A DNA stretch of 64,000 bases from Caldisericum exile AZM16c01. GTDB lineage: Bacteria > Caldisericota > Caldisericia > Caldisericales > Caldisericaceae. The notes under the pieces are model-generated. The model was not told the origin of the DNA. It saw only the letters and a program-made list of their open reading frames with translations, and did not search any database. A program made the position numbers and the translations under genes. The stretch is taken from contig NC_017096.1 in NCBI RefSeq assembly GCF_000284335.1, positions 1,302,001-1,366,000 of the forward strand, written 5' to 3'. This document shows, in pieces, positions 26,273-34,830 of the stretch. Numbering within the stretch: position 1 is the stretch's first letter; each line of letters starts with the position of its first letter.

Positions 26273-27364
26273 CTATTTTGCGCCAACTGCTTGTGCCCAC
26301 GCATTCTGCAATGCTTGTGAAATCTCCGCATCTTTTTGATAATCTATAAATTTAACCTTTGAATACTGTTCCTTTGGTGGAAATTTTGCAGCAATCTCAG
26401 GTGGAATTTGGATGTCAGGTCTTATTGGAGTTACATACGCCTTAGCAAAAAGTTTTTGTCCTTCATCAGAGAACAAAAACTCTAAGAAAAGTTTTGCAGT
26501 GTTAGGATGTGGCGCATTCTTTGCCATAATTACGCCTCCACCCACTGCTACTGTCCCATCAGTTGGAATAACAACCTCTGCCGGAACTCCGAGCGTATCT
26601 CTCCAAAGAAGTAGGTTATAATCAAAATTAATAAGTATTGCAACTTCACCCCTCTGGAATTTACTTACATCAACTTTTGGATCAACAGAAGCAATAATGC
26701 CATTCTTGTGAAGCTTAACGAGGAAGTCGATTCCTGCCTGATAGTTATACGGATCTCCTGACATCGCATAAGAAACTGCCTCAACTGTATTTACTCCTGT
26801 GCCTGTTGCCCTTGGGTCAAGATAACTCACAAGTCCTTTATACTGAGGATCGTTGAGTTCTGCCCATGTGTGTGGGACTTTCTTTACAATGTTCGTATTT
26901 ACGATAAATCCAAGTGTGCCTTTATATGCTGCTTGCCAAACAGAACCGTTTGGAGCAACACCCTTTTGCCCTTCGGGAATTTTATCCCATACGCTTACCT
27001 TGTAATCACTTGTGTATCCTTCCTGTGCAAGCTTCATTGCATAAGATGGTTTAAGATCTGCAACATCATTTTTAGATGCATTTTCCTCTTTCATCCTTGA
27101 ATAGACAACAGAAGACCCCATATCGATGTCCTGATGTTTGATCCCATAAAGTTTTTCAAATTGACCATAGATCTCACCATAATTCGCCCATACATCTGGC
27201 ATGCCATAAGAGTTGATTACGCCACCTTCACCTTTTGCTGCTTCTGCAAGTTTGTCCATAACACTCTGCCCCGTCTGAGTGGTCGTGGTTGTCGAAGTCT
27301 TACAACCTACGAAAGAAACACTCAGGAAGATTACAACCAAAATGGCTGTAATTAGTTTCTTCAT
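26273..27364 (-). CDS. ABC solute-binding lipoprotein (AfuA/PotD-type)
   Basis: A 363-residue type II periplasmic-binding protein. The signal peptide ends SFVGC, a lipobox with Cys21. The fold resembles the iron/polyamine/phosphosugar group (AAYKGTLGFIVNTN, PHTWAELNDPQYKGLVSYLDP). AfuA of this superfamily binds hexose phosphates, which would suit the phosphatases encoded in the same operon, but that is inference. Its start overlaps the upstream isomerase gene by 4 bp. It is one of two binding proteins in the block, the other being the stalk fusion. Confidence 0.88.
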   Translation of the reverse strand: MKKLITAILVVIFLSVSFVGCKTSTTTTTQTGQSVMDKLAEAAKGEGGVINSYGMPDVWANYGEIYGQFEKLYGIKHQDIDMGSSVVYSRMKEENASKNDVADLKPSYAMKLAQEGYTSDYKVSVWDKIPEGQKGVAPNGSVWQAAYKGTLGFIVNTNIVKKVPHTWAELNDPQYKGLVSYLDPRATGTGVNTVEAVSYAMSGDPYNYQAGIDFLVKLHKNGIIASVDPKVDVSKFQRGEVAILINFDYNLLLWRDTLGVPAEVVIPTDGTVAVGGGVIMAKNAPHPNTAKLFLEFLFSDEGQKLFAKAYVTPIRPDIQIPPEIAAKFPPKEQYSKVKFIDYQKDAEISQALQNAWAQAVGAK

Positions 27365-28170
27365 ACTGCACCTCCTCCTAAAAGATTTTTAATATTTTTA
27401 AAACTTTTCGAAATAGCGCTAAAATCCCTGTGAAGTTCAATAATACCAATTACATCATTTTTAAGATTGTTAATTACAATAAGAGAGTCTTTAAAGTCAT
27501 CATCTATGTTTGCCTCTATAGGCCTGTGAAGATCGTAAATACCGTCGTTAGTGTGTAAGTGTAGTTTTGTAATTCTTGAGGAAACTAACGATACATAGTC
27601 AAAAATTTTAAATTTCGATATTTTTGCATGTCCAAAGTCAAGTGTAACAAAAAGATTATCAACTGTATAAACAAATCTCTTTAACTCATAGGGATTATTC
27701 ATAAGTTCAAATGGAAAATAAAGATTTTCGATTGAAATCGTAAGGTCACCATTACCCGAAAGAATTTCCTTTACTGATTTTCGCAAAGCATCTAAATGTA
27801 ATCTTCTTTCATTCTCTGCAATTTTCACATAAGAATCAAATTCTGCAAGTTTCGGATCTATGAAATCAAACCATGTAATATAACCACCGTGTAATGTTAT
27901 ATTCGTTGCGCCAATTGACCTTGCGTAATCAAGTTCCTTGAAAATTTCTGAAACAGCACTTTTTCTGATACTTTCCGTAGGAAATGAAGGATTAAATCCT
28001 TTAAGAAAAGTCACATGAAAAGTAATCTCAAAGGAAATCTTTTTTGCAAATTCTATGAATGCCTGTGGCGTTCTTGCATTAACCTCAACACACGTCAAAC
28101 CTTCCCTGTAAAGATTTTCTACATCCTTAAATGTTAATTCTTCACTATAAGAAAATCCAAATTTAATCAT
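27361..28170 (-). CDS. sugar phosphate isomerase/epimerase-like TIM barrel
   Basis: A 269-residue xylose-isomerase-like TIM barrel (AP_endonuc_2 fold). Metal-ligand candidates are in NITLHGGY, the Glu of LTISIENLYFP, the Asp/His of FVTLDFGHAKIS and the His of ITKLHLHTNDG, all in the right order. It should isomerise or epimerise a sugar or ketose, possibly as part of breakdown of the imported ligand. It overlaps the ATPase and the lipoprotein genes by 4 bp each, an unusual place for an enzyme inside a transporter cassette. Confidence 0.85.
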   Translation of the reverse strand: MIKFGFSYSEELTFKDVENLYREGLTCVEVNARTPQAFIEFAKKISFEITFHVTFLKGFNPSFPTESIRKSAVSEIFKELDYARSIGATNITLHGGYITWFDFIDPKLAEFDSYVKIAENERRLHLDALRKSVKEILSGNGDLTISIENLYFPFELMNNPYELKRFVYTVDNLFVTLDFGHAKISKFKIFDYVSLVSSRITKLHLHTNDGIYDLHRPIEANIDDDFKDSLIVINNLKNDVIGIIELHRDFSAISKSFKNIKNLLGGGAV

Positions 28171-29207
28171 CGCTCAATAAGTAGTGCTGCGCTTTCCGCA
28201 AATGACACAAAAACTTCCATTCCTTTTTCATATCTTGAAGCCTCCTCAATGGGGACATCCACTTGAACCATCTCGTTGAATGCTCTTAATGTAATACGGG
28301 CAAATGAGCCAAGAAAAGTTGACACATCAACAATTGCCTTGAAGGAGTTAATGCCTTGAGGTTCTTTTGAAATTTTCATAAGTTCAGGTCTAACAGCAAG
28401 TGCAAAATCCCCAACTCTTCTATCTTCGATTTTAAAACTTATACCATGCCAATCAAAAACACCATTTGAAGCATATCCGTGGAAAATATTAGCAACCCCA
28501 ACAAAATTTGCAACAAATAGATTCTTAGGGCTTCTGTAAATTTCTACTGGTGTGCCAACCTGCTGAATTACGCCTGCATTCATAACAACAATTCTGTCTG
28601 AAATTGATAATGCTTCTGCCTGATCATGTGTCACATATATTGAAGTAATACCAAGTTCCTTTTGGACCCTTCTAATTTCAACCCTCACTTCCTCTCTTAC
28701 CTTTGCATCAAGTGCTGAAAGAGGCTCATCTAAAAGCAAAATTTTAGGCTTTTTGGCAAGTGCTCTTGCAAGAGCGACCCTCTGTTGCTGTCCACCTGAT
28801 AACTGTCTTGGAAACCGGTCTTTTAGGTTCTCAATTCTTAACATTTGAAGAAGAGGCATAACTACTTTTTCTTGCTCCGTTTTAGAAACTCCTTTAATCA
28901 TGAGGGAAAAAGCAACATTCTCAAAAACAGTCATATGAGGAAAAAGGGCATAAGATTGGAACACTATTGCAACGTCTCTTTTTTCGGGTGGTATGTCATT
29001 TATTACCTTACTGTCTACAAGAATCTCACCAGAATCAACTCGCTCAAAGCCTGCAATACTTCTTAAAAGTGTAGTCTTTCCACACCCCGACGGTCCAAGA
29101 AGTGAAACAAGTTCTCCCTCGTTTACAGAAAGAGAGAAATCATTTACTGCAATAACATTTCCGTATGTTTTTCTTATACTTCTTAGTTCAAGATAATTTT
29201 CTTTCAT
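28167..29207 (-). CDS. ABC transporter ATPase (PotA/UgpC-type)
   Basis: A 346-residue nucleotide-binding subunit. Walker A GPSGCGKTT, signature LSGGQQQR, Walker B ILLLDEPLSALD and switch ITSIYVTHDQAEAL are all intact. A C-terminal TOBE-like domain (about 240-346) marks it as a CUT1/PotA-type ATPase, often regulatory. It probably serves the two permeases downstream and could serve both binding proteins. Confidence 0.94.
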   Translation of the reverse strand: MKENYLELRSIRKTYGNVIAVNDFSLSVNEGELVSLLGPSGCGKTTLLRSIAGFERVDSGEILVDSKVINDIPPEKRDVAIVFQSYALFPHMTVFENVAFSLMIKGVSKTEQEKVVMPLLQMLRIENLKDRFPRQLSGGQQQRVALARALAKKPKILLLDEPLSALDAKVREEVRVEIRRVQKELGITSIYVTHDQAEALSISDRIVVMNAGVIQQVGTPVEIYRSPKNLFVANFVGVANIFHGYASNGVFDWHGISFKIEDRRVGDFALAVRPELMKISKEPQGINSFKAIVDVSTFLGSFARITLRAFNEMVQVDVPIEEASRYEKGMEVFVSFAESAALLIER

Positions 29208-29209
29208 GG

Positions 29210-30004
29210 CTAATCCATAAATGCGCCACCGTTAACATTTATTGCCTCACCTGTAATAAAGTTTGAAAGATCTGAGGCAAGAAATATTGCGACATTTGCA
29301 ACATCTTCAGGGGTTTCTAATCGTCCTAAGGGTGTATCTTTAATGTATAATTCTCTTACAACATCTTCGCTTACTCCCCTAAGTTTTGCTTCCCAACTAA
29401 CTTCCCTTTCCTGCATGCTTGTTTTTACATAGCCAGGACAAATCGCATTTACAAGAATCTTGTAAGGTGCAAATTCTCCTGCAAGTGCCTGTGTTAAACC
29501 AACAACTGCAAACTTACTTGCAACATAGTGTGCAAGAAATGGCGCATTACCTCGTTTTCCTGCCATACTTGCCGTGTTTATTATTTTGCCTCTTACTTCA
29601 TTAACTATCTCTTGATTAATCATTCGCCTTAAAACCTCTTGAGATGCTATAAACACCCCTTTTGCGTTAACAGACATGTTGAAATCCCAATCTTTGTCTG
29701 TAAGATCAAGAAATTTATTCATTGTTGATACGCCAGCGTTATTGTGCCATACATCGATTCGTCCAAATTTGTCGTAGATAACATCAATTGCTTTTTTAAT
29801 TTCTTCTCTATTCGTGACATCAGCCTTAATTGGTAATGAAATTTCACCACTTTTTTCAATTTCATCTGACACATTCTTTGCAAAGTCAAAATTAAGGTCA
29901 ATAACAATTACTTTTGCTCCTTCTTTTGCATATGAAAGTGCACACGCCTTTCCAATACCTGTACCACCACCTGTTATTGCAATTACTTTATCCTTGAGTA
30001 GCAT
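29210..30004 (-). CDS. short-chain dehydrogenase/reductase
   Basis: A 264-residue classical SDR that oxidises or reduces an alcohol with NAD(P). The cofactor motif GGGTGIGKA is near residue 11, NNAG near 89, catalytic Ser in NTASMAG and the active-site YVASK motif. Asp after the second strand (VIVIDLN) favours NAD over NADP. Start ATG 30004 follows AAGGAGG; it overlaps the deoR gene by 17 bp. In this operon it may oxidise the incoming polyol or sugar. Confidence 0.92.
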   Translation of the reverse strand: MLLKDKVIAITGGGTGIGKACALSYAKEGAKVIVIDLNFDFAKNVSDEIEKSGEISLPIKADVTNREEIKKAIDVIYDKFGRIDVWHNNAGVSTMNKFLDLTDKDWDFNMSVNAKGVFIASQEVLRRMINQEIVNEVRGKIINTASMAGKRGNAPFLAHYVASKFAVVGLTQALAGEFAPYKILVNAICPGYVKTSMQEREVSWEAKLRGVSEDVVRELYIKDTPLGRLETPEDVANVAIFLASDLSNFITGEAINVNGGAFMD

Positions 30005-30773
30005 CAAACACCTCCTTGGTTAAAATTGTTACATTAAGTTCTTTGAGTTTTTCGTATAAAGGCCCTTTTGGTCTTTCGTTTGATACAAGATAGTGAATCT
30101 TATCAAGACCTGCAACGAAAGAAAATGCAACTTTATCAAATTTACTTGAATCCGCAACAACTATTACTTCTTTTGCATTTTTTATAAGTGCTTTTTTAAC
30201 AAGCGAATCTTCAAGGTTATATTCTGTTAAACCTGCATCTTTATCAATTGCACCAATCCCTAAAAACAACTTATCCACAAAAAATTGTTCAAGATTTCTT
30301 ACCGCAATCTCTCCTGTTAAGGACAACTCGCCGCTTCTTAAAATTCCTCCGGGAAGGATAAGTCTAATTTCCTTTTTGTTTGCAAGAAGATTAACTATGT
30401 GCAAATTTGGTGTAATAACTGTTAGATTGTGAAATTTCTCAAGGTGCTTTGCAACTTCAATTGTTGTTGTTCCAACATCAAGCGCAATTGAATCACCATC
30501 AGTTATTAATGTTGAGGCAATGCGACCTATTATTTCCTTTTCCCTTTTATGTTTTGTTTCCCTTATAACAAATGGTGGCTCAAAACTTCTTCCACGACTA
30601 CTTACAGCCCCTCCATAAACACGCCTTAAAAGTCCCTCATGTTCAAGGCGCGAAAGATCTCTTCTAACAGTCATTTCGGAGACATTAAGAATTTTTGACA
30701 AAGTTTCGATTGTTACACTTCCGTTTTTCTCAAGTTCTTGAAGAATTACTTTTGCTCTCTCTTCATAAAGCAT
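29988..30773 (-). CDS. DeoR-family transcriptional regulator
   Basis: A 261-residue DeoR/GlpR-type regulator. The N-terminal helix-turn-helix is ETLSKILNVSEMTVRRDLSRLEHEGLLRRVYGGAV (residues about 19-53). The C-terminal sugar-phosphate sensing domain has DGDSIALDVGTTTIEVAKHL and the LFLGIGAID and VVADSSKF motifs. These regulators usually respond to a phosphorylated sugar intermediate, so it likely controls the surrounding operon. It overlaps the IMPase gene by 11 bp. Confidence 0.92.
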   Translation of the reverse strand: MLYEERAKVILQELEKNGSVTIETLSKILNVSEMTVRRDLSRLEHEGLLRRVYGGAVSSRGRSFEPPFVIRETKHKREKEIIGRIASTLITDGDSIALDVGTTTIEVAKHLEKFHNLTVITPNLHIVNLLANKKEIRLILPGGILRSGELSLTGEIAVRNLEQFFVDKLFLGIGAIDKDAGLTEYNLEDSLVKKALIKNAKEVIVVADSSKFDKVAFSFVAGLDKIHYLVSNERPKGPLYEKLKELNVTILTKEVFDATQG

Positions 30774-31527
30774 TTAACACCTCCAAAATTTGAGGATGTA
30801 AAAAGGGATTTGCCGCAATAATTTCTCCCTTTTCAAGGTAATTTCCCCCATTTCTAAAATCGCTTACAACCCCATTTGCTTCCATAACAATAAGTGAGCC
30901 TGCAGCAATATCCCATTTAGATAGCCCTTTTTCCCAGTAGCCATCAATTACACCTTCTGCAACGCGTGCAAGGTCGAGAGCGGCACTTCCATCAACCCTA
31001 ACAGACAATGTTTTTCTAAATAATGCTTCAAATTGAGGAAAATTTGAATACTCTGAAAAATCGTAGGGAAAACCGGTTGCAAGAAGAGAATTTGAGAGGT
31101 TTTCAGTTTTAGAAACACTTATTAACTTTCCGTTTTTAAAAGAACCGCCACCTTTTACTGCATAGTAAATATCTTCAGAAATAGGATTGTATATTACGCC
31201 TAAAATCACTTCCTTTTCTTCCATAAGCGCTATGGAAATGCACACGTTTGGATAACCTTTTACAAAATTAGTAGTGCCGTCGAGTGGATCAACAACAAAA
31301 ACCTTATTTGAACTTCCTTGCAAGGTTCCCCCTTCCTCAGACAAAATACCGTATTGAGGAAAATACTTTTTTATCTCATCTCTTATGAGGGCATCAACCT
31401 CTTTATCGACGTTAGTTACAAGGTCTGTTTCTCCCTTATGTGTAATGAGTATACTTCCCTTAAAATTCTTTTTTATAATTTGACCGCTTTTTTTTACAAC
31501 ATCCAAAATAAAATCAAGTTCGACCAT
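30763..31527 (-). CDS. inositol monophosphatase-family phosphatase
   Basis: A 254-residue Mg-dependent phosphatase of the IMPase/FBPase/CysQ superfamily. The metal site is built from ILSEEGG (Glu), VVDPLDGTTNFVKGYP (Asp-x-x-Asp) and SKWDIAAGSLIVMEANG (Asp), all intact. It could release phosphate from inositol phosphate, a sugar phosphate or PAP. Only 2 bases separate it from the metallophosphoesterase gene upstream, so two phosphatases are made together. Confidence 0.9.
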   Translation of the reverse strand: MVELDFILDVVKKSGQIIKKNFKGSILITHKGETDLVTNVDKEVDALIRDEIKKYFPQYGILSEEGGTLQGSSNKVFVVDPLDGTTNFVKGYPNVCISIALMEEKEVILGVIYNPISEDIYYAVKGGGSFKNGKLISVSKTENLSNSLLATGFPYDFSEYSNFPQFEALFRKTLSVRVDGSAALDLARVAEGVIDGYWEKGLSKWDIAAGSLIVMEANGVVSDFRNGGNYLEKGEIIAANPFLHPQILEVLNAL

Positions 31528-31529
31528 TT

Positions 31530-32477
31530 TTATCCCATCGTAAATTGGTATGTAAATTTTTTCTTTTTCTCATCAAGATTAATAAGAACCCCTCTTAAAA
31601 TGCCGTCAGAGTATTCACTTCCTGGGTTTAGACACACGGTTTTTCCAATCTTTATATTCCCGGCAGATTCATGCACATGTCCGTGCAAACCTAAATCAGG
31701 TTGAAATTCCTCGATTATCTTACGCACACTTTTACTTCCAACATTCTCTGTCGCAACCGATCCACTTTCTATAACCGGCTTCAATGTCTTATCAAGTTTA
31801 GGTGCAATGTCAAGAGATGTATTATATGGAGGTACATGGATATTAAAAATCGTAAATTTATTGTAATCCATTTTTTCTGCAAGAGCCTTTAAATCGCTAT
31901 AAATTTCATCTTCGCTTTTTTCACGTGGCGAATTCCAAGGAGTTGGATTTGAATACCCATAAGAAAGCATTTTTACATTTTCGAAAATTTCAACAACCTG
32001 CATATCTGGATTCACTACATACTTAGAAACCAACAACGCATCATCGACAACAGGATCATCATCATTTCCCGGAGACACATAAATCTTAATACCGAGTGGC
32101 TTTAGTCTTTCAGTTGCAAGAACCATCCACTCTTCAAGCGTATGTTTAATGACAAACTTAAAAATTTCTTTTCTTTTTTCAGGGCTTTTTTCTATTACTT
32201 CAAGTTCCTCTTCACTTGTCACATACGGATATAATCCGTTAAACCTTATTTCTTCTTCAAGTTTTGGAAGTTCGCTTTTTGAGACAATTTCGTCTTTTCC
32301 TTGATAGTTTGCCTTATAATAATCGTTGGGCATTTTTACAATAGGCACAAAACCTTTTCCTGTTATATCTCCACCTAAAATGAGTATTTGTGCATTATAA
32401 AATTTACCGGCGTTTACAAACTTTTTGAAGCACCTTTCAGAACCATGAATGTCTGTTGTAAAAAATATCTTTACCAT
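31530..32477 (-). CDS. metallophosphoesterase
   Basis: A 315-residue calcineurin-like phosphoesterase. The metal motifs run in order: TTDIHGS (D-x-H), LGGDIT (GGD), SPGNDDD (GND) and the late HGHVHE (GHxH). There is no signal peptide, so it acts in the cytoplasm. Substrate is unknown; phosphomonoester or diester hydrolysis are both possible. It sits in the catabolic operon 8 bases after the nucleotidyltransferase-like gene. Confidence 0.88.
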   Translation of the reverse strand: MVKIFFTTDIHGSERCFKKFVNAGKFYNAQILILGGDITGKGFVPIVKMPNDYYKANYQGKDEIVSKSELPKLEEEIRFNGLYPYVTSEEELEVIEKSPEKRKEIFKFVIKHTLEEWMVLATERLKPLGIKIYVSPGNDDDPVVDDALLVSKYVVNPDMQVVEIFENVKMLSYGYSNPTPWNSPREKSEDEIYSDLKALAEKMDYNKFTIFNIHVPPYNTSLDIAPKLDKTLKPVIESGSVATENVGSKSVRKIIEEFQPDLGLHGHVHESAGNIKIGKTVCLNPGSEYSDGILRGVLINLDEKKKKFTYQFTMG

Positions 32478-32485
32478 CTTTCCTC

Positions 32486-33238
32486 CTATTCAAGTCTAAC
32501 TTCCTCTGGTTCATCATACCAAGGCATTTTTCTTCCTATGATACTGCGCATTTTCCAAGAAAGAGTTTTTGGAGCATTATCCATTGCATTTATTATGTAT
32601 CCAATGACCGCTTGAACTCTATCATAATCCTTTCCCGTTAAGTAATCCTTAGAAAAGTCTTTGAGAAGTATCAAATTATCACGTGCCGTGGTATACCATC
32701 CCCAATCATTTGAGGTAATACTGAGAATATATTCAAGTTCGTTTAATTCGACCTTGTTTTCCAATCCAAAATCGTGATCAATTAAAAACATTAAAAGATC
32801 TTTAACATCTTTTTCATTCATTTTATGAATCTGAATCTTTGTTAAGAACACGTCTCCAAGGCTAATTGTATAAGGTAACATAGTAATTCTTTGCTCAAGG
32901 TCGATTTTATGACACTGTTCAAATACGCCAATAAAAACATCTATTTGGAATTCATTTCCTTTGTAATATAAAAGTCTTGTTGCACCGTGTAAAGCATTAA
33001 ACTGTTTGTCTTCCATTAAACCATTTTCGTTGAAGATTCTACTTAAACCCTTAACACCCTTTCTATTAACAACAAAATCGAGATCTTTGTATTCTCTTTT
33101 AAGAGTTTCAATCGTACGCCCTTTTGGTGAATTCAAATACACTGCAAGCCCACCGAGAAGACGGAGGTTTGGGCCCTCCGCCTTCGCTTTGTCAATCAAA
33201 TCTTTTGCAAGGTTTACAAGCTCCTCGGTTCTACCCAT
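32486..33238 (-). CDS. nucleotidyltransferase-fold protein of unknown role
   Basis: A 250-residue protein whose first half fits the Pol-beta nucleotidyltransferase fold: RLLGGLAVYLNSP (GG motif, about residues 27-39), YKDLDFVV (the Asp pair) and FQIDVFIG (third acidic position). This layout resembles AbiEii/MNT-type proteins, although no partner antitoxin is seen. The second half is helical and not recognised. It is embedded in a sugar operon between an APC permease and a phosphoesterase, where no known pathway needs it. Confidence 0.6.
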   Translation of the reverse strand: MGRTEELVNLAKDLIDKAKAEGPNLRLLGGLAVYLNSPKGRTIETLKREYKDLDFVVNRKGVKGLSRIFNENGLMEDKQFNALHGATRLLYYKGNEFQIDVFIGVFEQCHKIDLEQRITMLPYTISLGDVFLTKIQIHKMNEKDVKDLLMFLIDHDFGLENKVELNELEYILSITSNDWGWYTTARDNLILLKDFSKDYLTGKDYDRVQAVIGYIINAMDNAPKTLSWKMRSIIGRKMPWYDEPEEVRLE

Positions 33239-33247
33239 ATAACACCT

Positions 33248-34828
33248 TTACTCTGGTGGTATCTCCGTAAATACCTGTGTAATATCAATACCTTGAGATT
33301 TCCTCACTGCAACTGCAATTGCATACCAAATTACTGCAATCACAGGTACAGAAAATGCCTCAATCATTGCAATAGGCTCAATCTTTAAGCCAAACTGTGG
33401 AACAAGAAATGCAGCAACAAAAACAGTTCCCCATGTAAGTACAGTTACAATTCCTGCAATGGTCATGTAAGGAATACCACCCAATTTTCTCTTTGCAAGG
33501 TCTGGTGCATTTTCAAAGAGATCCTTTTTCTTGTAAGGGAAGATTATTGCAGCAATTCCAACAACAACAAATGCAAGAGCCATAACTGCAATGATATTAA
33601 TCAAATATCCACCAAGGCCGCCATAGATATTCAACCAATTCAACAATTCAATGTAAAGCCCCATTATGATGGTTGCTTTAACAGGCGTATGTAAATTTGG
33701 ATCTACATCTGCAACCCAATCTGGTGCTAATCTATCAAATGCCCATGCAAACAGGTTCCTTGTGCCAAGCAAGAATCCTGCAGGAGTCCACCAAACAATA
33801 CTCAAAAGGAATGCAAGTGCAATATACACTTTAATAAATTGAGGCAAACTTAGGAATTTTGTAAGCGCTGGCAATATGAAGACAATATTTTGAGGCAATT
33901 TGTCCGATGCGTTCATTCCAACATACGACAGAGACGAGAAGAAATCAAATCCCATCGCTTTATATACGAAAAGAGAGCCAAGCGCATACAATGCACCACC
34001 AATGAGTAGTGCCCCAAGGACAGATACAATAACTGTTCTTCTTACATTTTTAATTTCCCCAGCAAAATAACCAGTCCATTCAAATCCTGTTAGGTTTTGG
34101 AAAGCCCAAAGCATTGCAAGGATTGTCATTCCCCAGTTAATTCCCTGAGGTGGAACATATCCAACATTTTTTGCAATATCAATTATTTGTTGTGGTTGCG
34201 TTCCCGTTATTGTTGCAAAACTTGATTGAAATGCTTCTTTTGAAGTAATAAGAAGACCAAGATACCACAAACCAACTCCAACCCACACAATTAAGAAAAG
34301 GATTCTCATAAATTTTGCAGCAAACTTTGTGCCTTTAAGCATTATAAGAGTAAAGAAAATTGTAAGGAGCGTTGCAACCAAAAACTGATTTCCAGGTTTT
34401 GCAAACCAGTCAATAAATGGCTGAGGAAGATTTGCAACATATCCAAATGCTGGCATAAAGAAAGTCATCATTGTCGTAAAATTAAATGCAACCCAGTTCA
34501 CAAAAACAAAAGTTAGCGTGACATTTACAACAAATCCAATAAGCGGACTTAAAGTCCTACTTACCCAAACATAGTCACCACCGGATCGTGGCATAATCAA
34601 TGTATAGTAGATGTAAACAAAGCCAAAACCTAAAAGCAAAATCGAACCAAGGACAAATGCAAGGGCAATGTTTGCACCGGGAAAACTCGCTGCTCCAAAC
34701 TGAAGCGCCTGTGAAATACCAACAGGAATAAGAATAGCAGCAAAAACAAGGTTAAACGCATCAAAGGGAGTAAGTTCTCTTACAAGCCCAGTTGCGTTTC
34801 TTACAAACAACTTTTGTTTTGTTCCCAC
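33248..34828 (-). CDS. APC-superfamily amino acid/amine permease
   Basis: A 526-residue membrane protein with about 12-14 helices. The glycine-rich first helix segment (FAAILIPVGISQALQFGAASFPG) and the FVYIYYTLIMPRSGGDYVWVSRTLSP segment are typical of the APC family of amino-acid, polyamine or cation symporters. It provides a second uptake route within a sugar operon, so the degraded compound may contain an amine or amino acid. 2 bases separate it from the kinase gene. Confidence 0.88.
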   Translation of the reverse strand: MGTKQKLFVRNATGLVRELTPFDAFNLVFAAILIPVGISQALQFGAASFPGANIALAFVLGSILLLGFGFVYIYYTLIMPRSGGDYVWVSRTLSPLIGFVVNVTLTFVFVNWVAFNFTTMMTFFMPAFGYVANLPQPFIDWFAKPGNQFLVATLLTIFFTLIMLKGTKFAAKFMRILFLIVWVGVGLWYLGLLITSKEAFQSSFATITGTQPQQIIDIAKNVGYVPPQGINWGMTILAMLWAFQNLTGFEWTGYFAGEIKNVRRTVIVSVLGALLIGGALYALGSLFVYKAMGFDFFSSLSYVGMNASDKLPQNIVFILPALTKFLSLPQFIKVYIALAFLLSIVWWTPAGFLLGTRNLFAWAFDRLAPDWVADVDPNLHTPVKATIIMGLYIELLNWLNIYGGLGGYLINIIAVMALAFVVVGIAAIIFPYKKKDLFENAPDLAKRKLGGIPYMTIAGIVTVLTWGTVFVAAFLVPQFGLKIEPIAMIEAFSVPVIAVIWYAIAVAVRKSQGIDITQVFTEIPPE

Positions 34829-34830
34829 TT

